36,330 nucleotides of DNA, from the NCBI GenBank assembly GCA_029834535.1, contig JAQMWT010000254.1, forward strand, positions 1 to 36,330, written 5' to 3'. The stretch comes from Chrysophaeum taylorii (Eukaryota; Sar; Pelagophyceae; Pelagomonadales; Pelagomonadaceae). The position numbers and the translations under genes were made by a program. Below the pieces are notes generated by a model. It had not been told where the DNA came from, did no database searches, and saw only the letters and a list, made by a program, of their open reading frames with translations. Below are positions 24,906-34,987 of this stretch, in pieces. Position 1 is the first letter of the stretch. Every line of letters begins with the position of its first letter.

Positions 24906-27674
24906 CTCACCAGAGGGAGCACGATGCTCGGAGCCAGGTAGCAGCGGAATCGGCCATCTCTTACGCTAGTCTAGCAACTCTCAACGATACTTTGAGCGAC
25001 GCCAATGTGGGCGTCGTGGCTTTGCGCAACGAGGACAGTCGGCGGCTGTCAGTGCACGATTTTCTGCGCAGGGCCCCAGATCCACGAGAGGCTGCTCTCG
25101 CCTCGGCCTACGGCTGGAATGTCTGGCTCCTACAAGTCGGGCTCGAGCTTCACGACCGGCGCCTCGACCGTCCCTATCTGACTAACGAGTGGTATGTCAA
25201 GCTTGATGTTGGCGAGCGCTACCATAGGACCCGCCGAGTCCTGCAAAATCACCCTCGACTTTGGGGCTTTGTGCGCAACAAGCTGACGCAGATGGATTGC
25301 AACGAGCCAACAGACGCGGTAGTCCAGCTCCAGATCGAGATGGACATGTTCTCTTTCTAACGCAACTGGAACTTCACGCAGAGGGTCCTCTCGCCGTTGC
25401 TCGTTGCGCGCGGTGTCACTCGGACCGTCTCGAATCTGCTCAGCGCTTCCGTTGGCATCATCTTGTCGCAGTCGTCGCTTGATCGCCAGCGCAAAAGGCA
25501 GCTCGCGACCTTCTTCTCTCGCGTCTCCGTGTTGCTTCGGCTCAACGCTACGGAACCCAAATGTCGCCCTCGACAACTATCAGCAGCAACGCCAGGGCGC
25601 GGGTTCCGCGTCGCATGGCAGTGAACACCGCGCACGGGTAGCCCCCGTCATCGACTTCGTATTCGCCACCCTCCAGTATCCGCCTCAGACCGACGGCTCG
25701 AAGCTCGGCGCGGGTGAGGTCGCGTGGACGGGCGTCCTTAACAAGGCCCGCCTCTGGGAAATCATGAACCTGGACACGACGCCTTTCATCCAGAAGCTCG
25801 AAAGGCTCGTCGGCTTGTCCATCGGCAGCATCACCTACAACCTGGACGAGCGTTACCTCGAGATCCAAGCCGCGGCGGCGGCGGAGAGGACCGGGCCTCG
25901 GTCGGCGCTCACATGGAAAGACCAACTGTCGAAGAGCCAGGTCCTGGCCAACATGGAGCTCGTCCGTGAGCATTTCTACAGGGAGGAGGAAAAGAAACCC
26001 GAGCAGCAGCGCCGCCGGAAGACCAACCAGAAGTTCGGTCTCAGGGGTCGAAAGCACCTCGACGCCGGCGCGATCGACGCCAAGTCAAGCGACAAGTTCG
26101 GCAATTTCCGGGCCCTAGCGTACATGCATATGATTTTCTGCGACGCCAAAGTGGACGGCGACCTCAATGCGAACGAGCAGCGCGACGAGCCGGTCTGGAA
26201 GATGAAACGTGTCCACTTCGTTGCCGGCAACCACGAGACAATCCCTCGGATCAAGTCGCTCATTCTCATGAGCCGCCTGGCCGGGTACGATACCTTCAAC
26301 TACGTCTTCCCGGTCCCGGAACTCTGGCACGCCGCTGGGGCCGTCCTCGAGAAGTTCGTGATCGTATCGGACCACGACAGCGATAACGAGTGGCCCTGGG
26401 TCCGAGCGCTTTTCTTCGACGAGTACATGCGCATCTACCGCAACTTGGGCGAAGACGAGGAGGTCCCCTGGGGGAAGATCTCGCGACAGTTCCACTTCGT
26501 CGACTACTACCATGCGACCCTCGTGCTCCACATGACGTGGCTTGCTATTCGGCCGGCCTACCTCCCGGTCCTTCAGGCAAACCTCGATAAGCGCCCCATC
26601 CGCCTCCTTAACGACTTCCTTGAGAACGACTTGCCGTGCGCGGTCTACTACATCCCCGGCCTCAAGACGGACCCGGTTACCGCGCGCGACGTCCTGGCGC
26701 AGTTCGAGCGCGTGGCGATGCGCTACAACGCGCTGGGCTATTCGGGTGAGCTCCTCCAGTTCATCCACGACGTCGACCATCTCAGCGCGGATCGCCGCCG
26801 CAACCTCCACGAGAACCTGCCGAAGCTCGTGGGCGTGATCATCGAGTACATCCACGGCAAACTCGCCGAGAGCGCGATCACGCACAGCATATTCACGGTT
26901 GAGAGCATCAACATGCAGCATGCTTGCATGGAGAGCATCGAGCGCGGCGTCGAGCTTCTCTACCCCATCATCAACCGCGACGCCCGGCTCAACGCGACGT
27001 ACCACACCCCGGACATCTTCGGATCTGACGAGTTGATCAGCAGACTCGCTCGCCATATCCGTGGTGTCGTCGACCAGGCAATGAAAGCGACGGCGACGCC
27101 AGTGCAGAAGAAGAACAAAAGGGGCGAGATGGTGGCCGATGACTCGCGGCTCGTCATCTGTGGCCTGGGTAGGAGGAGTTTCACGATCCCGAAGTGCTTG
27201 CTTCTGGACGAGACCGCCACGAACGAGACGAAGAAGGAGAACGTCGTTGAATCTATCGCGAAGCTCATGAGCCTCGAGAACGAGCTCCCGACCAAAACGC
27301 TCTTCGAGACCGACGAAACCGGCAACAAGATCCCCCGCTCACAGATGGACCACGCCGCTCTCGTCGCTGCTCTGCGCCAATACGAGCACAACTTCGAGCC
27401 GCCAGCCGGACTGACGGGGCGCGAGTTGCTTGCGACGCTCCGCCGTAAGCTCGGCCCACATCTCCGCCGCAAAGTCATCCAGGAGACGACAAAGGGTTCC
27501 TACGGCAAGGTGTGCGATCTCATTCGCAAGCTGGGAGAAGGTCACTTCAAAGGAATCGTTGGGAACGAGGCGTCTTCGCCAAGTATGACGAGCCCGGCGA
27601 TACCGATACCATCCCCACCGACGACGCGATGGAGGCTCGAGTTCCATGAAATTATCCTTTGGTTGAAAAACTAG
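24906..27674 (+). pseudogene. DUF6589-like protein, C-terminal half of a broken gene
   Basis: Coil sequence ('REHDARSQVAAESAISYASL') continues from the upstream half. 'FLRRAPDPREAALASAYGWN' and 'RVLQNHPRLWGFVRNKLTQM' then lead to TAA 25358-25360, and the same frame goes on to about 25560. There a one-base shift at ACCCAAATG enters the long frame that runs to TAG 27672-27674. That frame is GC-rich and uninterrupted for 2.1 kb. The central block 'KMKRVHFVAGNHETIPRIKS', 'FNYVFPVPELWHAAGAVLEK' resembles DUF6589, whose pattern is roughly 'GDqlT..R...l ... pvpGlfH'. That family is repeat-rich and suspected to be transposase-related. The usual GD is GN here, which might cost activity. No introns are visible. 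Assignment is from memory of the pattern. Confidence 0.45.
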
Positions 27675-27830
27675 CCCTCTCGAAGAGAGGCTGTTTGCCA
27701 AAGCTCTTCGGGTGATAAATGCGTGCGCGAAACCGTCGTCGCCAACTCAGTATATCAGTATATCCCAACTACTAATCGACAGATGTTTGTCTGTTTCTCT
27801 GTCTGTTTGTTTGTTTGTCTTTAAATGTCG

Positions 27831-27935
27831 ACAAGTGCAGGCCAGTAAGTTCACCTACTCCCAATCTCTAACCCCAGTAAGTTCACCTGGTCACGTGGTC
27901 CCAGTAAGTTCACTTATAGTGCGCGTGTAGACGCC
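27831..27935 (+). repeat. left terminus and short subterminal array of composite B
   Basis: The terminal sequence and three AGTAAGTTCACC/T units, shorter than in A. It is followed directly by the ACGCCGGGAGGGGG block of the helicase arm. Confidence 0.8.
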
Positions 27936-27939
27936 GGGA

Positions 27940-28545
27940 GGGGGCTTATCGGTATTGCGCAGCACGTGTGGGGTAGGGCGGAGTCGTCGGGGATGCCGAT
28001 CGACAGAGAGCCACGTAGAGCTGGACGTGGCAGAAGACGGGCTTGGGAAAGAGGACGCCGACCTCGCGGGGCGTCTGGCCCTGGCTCTTGTTGATCGTTT
28101 GGCGTAGGCGGGCCTTAAGCGATACAGGTTGGAGGAGCCTCGGTGACAACGACACGATCGATCATGTATCTGGTACCGTTGCAGTGGCCGTGCTACGGGT
28201 CGAGGTTGCGAAGACATTAAGATCGCGATCAAAGTCAGCATGCCGTTGGTTGTCAGGGAGTTGAAAACTCTACTGTAAAGAGCGAGGCGTCGTCTTCCGA
28301 CCCAGCCTAGTCAGCCGAAAAGAACTCCGACGCCTCGTCTCCGGGAAAAAAAGGCCGCGGTCATGCGCGCGTTGTCAGCATCGACAACATCGTTTCGACG
28401 GGGCGTGAGAATGGCGCGCTGAAAGAGCCGCCGCGGGTCGTGGAAGTAGTCTGCGAGGTCGCCGTAGACGGCTTGGAGGATCACTGTCTGGCTCTCGCGC
28501 CTACCTGATCCTTACTCTCGCGCCTACATGATCCTTACCCTAAAT
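27940..28545 (-). pseudogene. Helitron/Pif1-type helicase C-terminus, decayed (B left arm)
   Basis: The minus-strand frame 28155-27946 carries 'RQTINKSQGQTPREVGVLF' and 'PKPVFCHVQLYVALCRSA', motif VI and the family's C-terminal block. The upstream blocks ('HGHCNGTRY'-type, 'RAILTPR'-type) are recognisable by alignment with the right arm at 28190-28500. It ends at the arm boundary after a duplicated CTCGCGCCTAC-TGATCCTTAC segment (about 28494-28540) absent from the other arms. Confidence 0.8.
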
Positions 28546-28567
28546 CGAGGGACGGGCACATCCCTCA

Positions 28568-28643
28568 TACCCCACAAACCCACCCACATCCTTCATGCTC
28601 CCCACACACACCCCCCCCTCTTAGCAGTCGACATTTAAAGACA
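28568..28643 (+). repeat. ~75-bp unit left of the nuclease gene
   Basis: TACCCCACAAACCCACCC ... CTCTTAGCAGTCGACATTTA, then AAGACA and a (GACA)n run. It marks the left border of the cargo. Confidence 0.85.
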
Positions 28644-28736
28644 GACAGACAGACCTCATGGGATCGCTTCTCGACCACGTTCATCAGCTCGTGGCCCAGC
28701 TCTGGCCTTCAAATCCCCAACCGCTGCTGGGCTGAG

Positions 28737-29666
28737 ATGTGTGCCCAGTACTTTGGCTACCCCTCTCCAGCTTGTTTGGGCCTCGTGGGCACTCGCATTC
28801 TGGGCACTGACGTCGTTCTCGACGCTCACGGCAAGGTGCTTCTCACGCAGGCCAACCTTGTCAACCGCGGAGGAGCGCGGACCACCTGGCATGACGGCCA
28901 GCTCGACTGCGTCCACGGCAGCGTCAAAGAGGCCGGCATCCCAGCCCTGTCCGAGGTTTTCGGCATCTTCGCTGACGTCGTCGCCCCTACCATTCGCACG
29001 CGCCTCTACGGCCGGTACCGAGGCAATCTCGCCCGACGTCAAGTCGTCCCAGACATCCTCACCACGCTCGACAACAAGGAGCAACTCTGCGACATCAAAA
29101 CCCTCGCTTGGGGTTCGTTGTACACCGCCCACGCCCTCCATCCCTCCCACCCGTCGCCTGTCGATCGGCGCGCAGCGCAAGTCCACTCCGAATACCTCGC
29201 TCACGCCCGCGGCATCGACGCCATCATCCCCCAGCCGGGTACAGCACCACCGCCTGGCTTCTTGGGCCCTGTCGAACAGCGGCTACGTAGCTACGGCACC
29301 GTCGCCGGCCTCGTCTTTGGTGCCTTCGGTGAGGCCAGCGCGGCGTGCCACGCTCTCGCCCAAACATGCGCAGAGCGCATCGCTGCGCGAACCTGGGTGA
29401 CAAGCGGCTGCGCCAACTTCACAGAGGCAAAGGCGGCCCAAACTCGCCGCATCTACCGCGAGTGGGGGATCGCCAACGCATTAGGCCGGGCTTCGTCACC
29501 GCCCCTCACCCATGTCGCCGCCTCGGGGAACCCCGCCCAGGCCGCCCGATCCCAGCAGGACGTCACCCTTCGTCGCACATACGTCCGGCGGCAGCATGCG
29601 TACGACCTACGGGCGGGGCCCGTCCTCTCTTCGCCTGCCCCACGCCTCGGCGATGACCCCGACTAG
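28737..29666 (+). CDS. PD-(D/E)XK nuclease-like protein (mobile-element cargo)
   Basis: A single frame of 309 codons from ATG 28737; coding-like sequence continues in frame upstream to about 28660 (ISSWPSSGLQIPNRCWAE), so the true start may lie further 5'. 'TTWHDGQLDCVHGSVKEAG' corresponds to the 'RH..l.d.l....aG' helix. 'RRQVVPDILTTLDNKEQLCD' then 'IKTL' gives P105-D106 and D119-x-K121, the nuclease core. 'RRAAQVHSEYLAHARGIDAI', 'GPVEQRLRSYGTVAGLVFGA' and 'FGEASAACHAL' follow. This layout is shared by RT-linked or free-standing nuclease-like proteins that are highly repeated in protist and coral genomes, an assignment made from memory. The C-terminal 60 residues are low-complexity. It would cut DNA during mobilisation if active. 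Confidence 0.55.
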   Translation: MCAQYFGYPSPACLGLVGTRILGTDVVLDAHGKVLLTQANLVNRGGARTTWHDGQLDCVHGSVKEAGIPALSEVFGIFADVVAPTIRTRLYGRYRGNLARRQVVPDILTTLDNKEQLCDIKTLAWGSLYTAHALHPSHPSPVDRRAAQVHSEYLAHARGIDAIIPQPGTAPPPGFLGPVEQRLRSYGTVAGLVFGAFGEASAACHALAQTCAERIAARTWVTSGCANFTEAKAAQTRRIYREWGIANALGRASSPPLTHVAASGNPAQAARSQQDVTLRRTYVRRQHAYDLRAGPVLSSPAPRLGDDPD

Positions 29667-30115
29667 GTCCCGCGTACTTATCTCCGCCCGTCAGGCACAT
29701 CCCTCATACCCCACAAACCCACCCACATCCTTCATGCTCCCCACACACACCCCCCTCTTAGCAGTCTTATCTTAACTACTAATCGACAGATGTTTGTTTG
29801 TTTGTTTGTCTGTCTGTCTGTCTTTAAATGTCGACTGCTAAGAGGGGGGGGGTGTGTGTGGGGAGCATGAAGGATGTGGGTGGGTTTGTGGGGTATGAGG
29901 GATGTGCCTGACGGGCGGAGATAAGTACGCGGGACCTAGTCGGGGTCATCGCCGAGGCGTGGGGCAGGCGAAGAGAGGACGGGCCCCGCCCGTAGGTCGT
30001 ACGCATGCTGCCGCCGGACGTATGTGCGACGAAGGGTGACGTCCTGCTGGGATCGGGCGGCCTGGGTGGGGTTCCCCGAGGCGGCGACATGGGTGAGGGC
30101 GGTGCGGGCACAGCG
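29500..30115. repeat. palindrome: inverted duplicate of the nuclease gene 3' end
   Basis: 29506-29768 and 29820-30112 are inverted copies of each other, with the same encoded peptides on opposite strands ('MSPPRGTPPRPPDPSRTSPF' at 29512 plus and near 30096 minus). Each arm contains one ~75-bp unit (29707-29766 and 29819-29894). The centre is a TTTG/TCTG run at 29790-29820. Homology ends at about 29503, just past GCCCCTCACCCATG. Confidence 0.85.
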
Positions 30116-30119
30116 AGCT

Positions 30120-30740
30120 TGTCCCTCGATTTAGGGTAAGGATCAGGTTGGCCCGCGAGCCAGACAGTGATCCTCCAAGCCGTCTACGGCGACCTCGCAG
30201 ACTACTTCCACGACCCGCGGCGGCTCTTTCAGCGCGCCATTCTCACGCCCCGTCGAAACGATGTTGTCGATGCTGACAACGCGCGCATGACCGCGGCCTT
30301 TTTTTCCCGGAGACGAGGCGTCGGAGTTCTTTTCGGCCGACTAGGTTGGGTCGGAAGACGACGCCTCGCTCTCAAGAGTCGAGTTTTGAACTCCCTGACA
30401 ACCAACGGCATGCTGACTTTGATCGCGAGCTTAAAGTCTTCGCAACCTCGACCCGTCGCACGGCCACTGCAACGGTACCAGATACATGATCGATCGTGTC
30501 GTTGTCACCGAGGCTCCTCCAACCTGTATCCCTTAAGGCCCGCCTACGCCAAACGATCAACAAGAGCCAGGACCAGACGCCCCGCGAGGTCGGCGTCCTC
30601 TTGCCCACAAGCCCGTCTTCTCTCACGTCCAGCTCTACGTGGCTCTCTGTCGATCGGCAACCCCGAGAATATGCTCTTCTGAGTCGACGACTCCGCCCTA
30701 CCCCACACGTGCTGCGCAATACCGATAAGCCCCCTCCCGG
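30120..30740 (+). pseudogene. Helitron/Pif1-type helicase C-terminus, decayed (B right arm)
   Basis: The best preserved copy of the N-terminal part of the arm: 'AVYGDLADYFHDPRRLFQRA' then 'ILTPRRNDVVDADNARM' in the frame from 30167, then 'VLNSLTTNGM'. In other frames it has the 'CNGTRYMI' block at about 30455-30490 and 'RQTINKSQDQT' (30547-30576), where the usual G of motif VI is D. It carries the same frameshifts relative to the family as arm A right, so the arms share a common, already broken ancestor. Confidence 0.85.
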
Positions 30741-30754
30741 CGTCTACACGCGCA

Positions 30755-31108
30755 CTGTAGGTGAACTTACTGGGACCACGTGGACTTGCTGGGGTTTGAG
30801 ATTGGGACTAGGTGAATATAGTGACCAGGTGAACTTACTGGGACAAGGTGAGCTTACTGGGGGTTTTAGAGTAAACTGAAAGGTTAGCGGCGTGTGCGGA
30901 TCGAAGTAGCTTAGATTGGCGGAGGCGACAGCGACGAGCTCGAGGAGTGGTGTGAGCACGAGTGGGGTTGCGCCGAACTTACTGGGGTTAGAGATTTGGA
31001 CTAGGTGAACTTACTGACCAGGTGAACTTACTGGGACCAGGTGAACTTACTGGGGTTAGAGATTGGGACTAGGTGAACTTACTGGCGAACTTACTGGCCT
31101 GCACTTGT
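30755..31108 (-). repeat. right subterminal array and terminus of composite B
   Basis: Units of GGTGAACTTACTGGGACC at 30757-30860 and 30975-31095, with the ~120-bp spacer at 30862-30972, then CTGGCCTGCACTTGT. Confidence 0.85.
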
Positions 31109-31315
31109 TGCATACTAAACGGATCGCAAAAAAACGGGAAGTTCAATGTGCGTCCCGTCTGTGTGTCCTGTCAGTCTTCCGTATTTTCTTTTTACTTGCT
31201 AGAAAGAGAAATGACCTATAGGACGCAACTAACTTAACTAACTTCGGACCTCTCCCGGGCATGGGAGCCAGGCTGGGCCCCTGCGCAGGAGCCGGTCCAG
31301 GATCACAGAGCAAAA

Positions 31316-32070
31316 TCACACGGTTGGGATAGAGGCGAGGGATGAAAAGGCGTTGATGGCGGACCGCCACGCGCGCGGTCTTGTGCGAGGTCGTCCACGA
31401 TTTGAAGGGGATGTCGCATTTCCGGAGTTCGGAGTGCCTTGGCGAGCGGCCTCCCGTACGTCATCTGCGGAGCCCCGGTGGGCGCTTGGGAGCGGACCCA
31501 AGACGAGAGCATCTTGCGAGGGAGTCGGGAGAAGGGCATGCGGGCGACGTGACCGGCCCAGCGGAGCTGACGGCGCGTGACGTCGAACGTCGATGGACTC
31601 GAGGCCGAGGCGTCGCAGCAGGATCTCCGTTGAGATTTGGTGGCGCCAGGTGTGCTTCCGGGTCACACGACACATGACGCGGGCGCACTGCGCGTGGAAG
31701 CACCGCAGCCGGTGGAACACGACCTCGGTGAGGCACCACGATCCCGCACCGTGAAGGAGGATAGCCAGGACGAGCGCGACGTAGACGAGGCGTTTGGCGC
31801 GAGCAGAGACGGACTTCGAGGCAAAGATGCAGTCCCGCAAGGCACCGAAGGCCTGAGACGCCTTCTTGATCCGCGCGTCGACGTCTGAGTCGTCGCGGCA
31901 GTCGCGCGAGAGGACCGAGCCGAGGTACTTAAACTGGTCGACGACCGGTATGAAGCGGCCGCGCCCGATGTCCGAGAGGCCCGTGTCGTCGAACGACTGT
32001 GGATCGCCGTACAGGTGTGCCGGGCGAGCGACGAACAGCATCTCCGTTTTGGACGGCGCCTTTGTGAGTC
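31316..32070 (-). pseudogene. LINE RT C-terminal part
   Basis: In frame from 'TKAPSKTEMLFVA' (about 32072) come 'FKYLGSVLSRDCRDDSDVDA', 'RIKKASQAFGALRDCIF', and 'ARAKRLVYVALVLAILLHGA' then 'GSWCLTEVVFHRLRCFHAQC'. This is the classic LINE thumb/connection pattern 'YLG..i..d.....ei..Ri..A...f..l' and 'k..ly...v...llyG.e.W'. It ends 'NAFSSLASIPTV' at 31316. A frameshift at about 32072-32085 separates it from the catalytic part. Confidence 0.85.
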
Positions 32071-32592
32071 GGTTGCCGCAATATGCACCTCCATGCCCCA
32101 GGCGTCGCAGTGTTCGATGAGACGCGGTGTCTCGCTGTCGGCGATGTGGCGGTCCCAGAAGAGAAAGGCGACGTCGTCGGCGTACGCCGATTCATCGAAG
32201 GGAAACTCGTCGCCGCGACCGGACCAACGCCGGTTAGTCCTCTGAAAGTCCTCCCGCGTACGGTAGACACACGGGACGCGGCCATGGCGTCGTCGAAACG
32301 ACGTTGTCAGTGCCGCCATGAACAGCACGAACAGGACGGGGCCGAGGACGTCGCCCTGCTTGACGCCGATGATCGAGTCAACAGAGGCGACGACACCGTT
32401 GACCGAGAAGTGGACCTGGATTCGGTGGAGGCCCTTAGTGACTTCGACGAGCTTCGGCGGGACGCCGAACTTCAGGAGCACCTCCCTGAGAAGCTCTCGC
32501 GGGACGCGGTCGAACGCCTTGGCGAAATCGATGAACGGTACCCACGAGTCCTGACGCAACACTGCTTCCAAACCAGGAAAGAAAGAAGATAA
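32071..32592 (-). pseudogene. LINE RT catalytic core
   Basis: 'WVPFIDFAKAFDRVPRELLR' (block A, Asp), 'GVKQGDVLGPVLFVLFMAAL' (the usual G-x-x-Q-G motif) and 'ESAYADDVAFLFWDR' (active site A-D-D) are present in order. Upstream of about 32577 the RT fingers are replaced by unrelated T/C-rich sequence. The copy is therefore 5'-truncated near the 'RPG..T.dai' region. Confidence 0.9.
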
Positions 32593-32635
32593 AGAACAAA
32601 GATAAGCCGTAAGTAACTTGGTATAAAGAGACATT

Positions 32636-32939
32636 ACCTATAGGACGGAAGACTGCTTAGGACGTCTTCCGGTTTTTCTCGCGATGAACCGCGTCATGGC
32701 TCGCGCCTTCGTGGCGAGCGACGGCGGACCGCCGCGCGGCTCGGGATGACGAGACAAACCGTCCGGCGGTCGGCGAGGCGGGAGACCACTCGCCGCCCAT
32801 CGCCGCCCGAACCCGCGCGTTTCGCCGTCCCGCTTGCGCTCCGCTACGCCGAAGCTTCTCCACATCGCCGCGCATGCGACCGTGACCTCAATGCACTTGA
32901 ACGCTGTGTATATACTGTAGTTCTCACTTGTGTCCTTAT
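32636..32939. other. no recognisable gene
   Basis: GC-rich sequence between the LINE target duplication and the second LINE tail. Overlapping frames on both strands show no family features. Confidence 0.4.
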
Positions 32940-33359
32940 AACTACTAACTAACTAACTTCAACCCTCCCGAGCATGGGAGCCAGGCCGGACAAGCAGGGA
33001 GCCGATCCGGATCACAGAGGAAAATCCGCAGGATTGGGCATGGGGGAGGCGAGTGACGAGGACCTCTTTGATGAGCGGAACACTCCACTGCCGCTGCGGT
33101 CTTGTGCTAAGTCGGCTCTGCAAAAGCGTCGCAGGCCCAAACAACTTTTTGGTCCACGAGCAATCGACCTGTCCGATCGCGTTCTGCCACCAAACCGAAG
33201 CGAAACCCCATCCCGCGCGGACTTTCCGGGTTCTAAACCGGCCGCCTCGGGGGGGGCGAGGCGAGCATGCACCGTCTCACTCCGGGTCGGCCGGGGCCGC
33301 CGCAGGGGACAACCCGAGGCGGAGCAAGCGGGTTCGCCGCCGTCCTCCATCGCAACCAA
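32940..33359 (-). mobile_element. 3' end of a second LINE copy of the same or a sister family
   Basis: The plus-strand 32946-32957 CTAACTAACTTC tail and the following CATGGGAGCCAGGC ... GATCACAGAG-AAAAT-C-CA-G-TTGGG match the 3' UTR of the first LINE (31233-31330). The minus-strand frame ends 'RSSKRSSSLASPMPNPADF' where the first copy has 'SAINAFSSLASIPTV'. No RT core remains, so this is a very short, 5'-truncated copy. Confidence 0.6.
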
Positions 33360-34476
33360 CGGTTATCGGATCGCAGGTTAGGTGTCTTATATCGTTTTCT
33401 TATGTACTTTCACCAACTAAAGCCCATTAGGCCCTGCCGGGGAGCCGGCCCTAACGGGGGGGTGGTGCAGACAAATGAGGGGTGAGAGTGGCTGGTTGAG
33501 GATTATCATACGAACTTTGTCACCTTAGCTTTGGAGTGACGCTCGCGGGGTAAAAAAAAAATAACAAACCTTCGTCAGCAATGGCCAGTCAGACTTGGAG
33601 TCACACAGAGTCATGACAACAAATCGCTCACTGCAGTCAGCGTCATCTCCAGCAGCTTAGAAGTCAACCAAGGAAAAAAATAAAAAAAAAGGCAACCAAA
33701 ACAAGGCCACCACAGGTCTCTGAGCGGGAGCGCACGCAACTAAAAGCAGCTTAAGATTGCGGGGGTCCCGAGCGTCGGATCGGAACAGGAAGCCACACTG
33801 GGTGCGAGGGGAAAAAGGAGGGACATTGAACGCAAGGCTATTGTGGGGACGATCCAAGCGTCCTGCAGCCTAACCGTTCCGCGCGCCTCAGGGGCCGCGG
33901 CCGGGATAGAGGACCGGTGGCGTTTTCTACGCAAGCGTCCTTGGCTAGAGAGGGTAGGAGCCCTGGAGCGGGTTTGGGGGGACGAGGGTTTCTAAGCCGC
34001 CGGAAATGACCCGACGACCTACGATTGTGAGGTCGCCGCCCCATTTTTCGACGACTATTTTCGACGACTCCCCTCGGACGGCGAAAGCTGAACGACGACC
34101 CTCAGTCGCCATATCGCTAAGAGATGGGTTTACTTGGTACACGTCGTTTCAACCGAGGTCGTGACCATTGCGCGCTAGACACAAGGCTGTTTGGCTGATT
34201 TGCCCGGTTTCCTCGTATCCACCGACCCATCAACCAATCAAGGATCACCCCCTTCGTGCGTTCCAGCATTGCTTTACCCCTTTTATTACGCTCACTTGAT
34301 TTTCTCCTGTCTTTCTGCAGGTAGGGCTAGGGAGGGATGGGTATGCGCCGTTCGATGTCACCTGTGGAAGTAGGTGAACATGCCAACAAATCGGCGTGGG
34401 AACGGTTGAGCACGCGAAAAGATGACTGGTTTCAGCATCGAGAGCACGATTTGACGATAAACCAGGTCAATAGTGT
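33360..34476. other. no recognisable gene; LC8 downstream region
   Basis: No family-like protein seen. Noted: a 10-base A run at 33552, several short frames on both strands, and a strong splice-acceptor-like TTTTCTCCTGTCTTTCTGCAG at about 34300-34320 (plus). A small plus-strand frame (34337-34519) follows the acceptor but runs into the LC8 gene on the other strand, so I do not call it a gene. The stretch next to 34476 should be the 3' UTR of LC8. Confidence 0.4.
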
Positions 34477-34956
<480 letters not shown>

Positions 34957-34987
34957 GATCCGTTAACGCGCTCTGTCACCTCGTCAG

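Larger units (their letters stand above)
27831..31108. mobile_element. composite element B: palindromic helicase-arm element with nuclease cargo
   Basis: Termini ACAAGTGCAGGCCAG (27831) and CTGGCCTGCACTTGT (ending 31108) and the helicase arms (about 27940-28545 minus and 30120-30740 plus) match composite A. The arms stop at the same internal point (CCTAAATCGAGGGA / TCCCTCGATTTAGG) as in A. The centre carries ~75-bp units, an intact nuclease-like gene, and an inverted duplicate of that gene's last 200 bp. The left terminus overlaps the GTCGAC core of another ~75-bp unit (27816-27832), so B may have inserted at, or recombined through, that unit. No TSD longer than A/T is visible. Confidence 0.7.
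31226..32635 (-). mobile_element. non-LTR retrotransposon (LINE), 5'-truncated
   Basis: Flanked by the direct repeat ACCTATAGGACG (31214-31225 and 32636-32647), with looser similarity extending further upstream (AGAGAAATG / AGAGACATT). The 3' end (plus-strand 31226-31245) is an AGTTAGTTAAGTTAGTTG tail instead of poly(A). The endonuclease and the first half of RT are missing. Confidence 0.9.

Noticed and set aside
26115..27056. 313-codon minus-strand frame.
   Set aside because: Antisense shadow of the GC-rich DUF6589-like frame; no domain seen.
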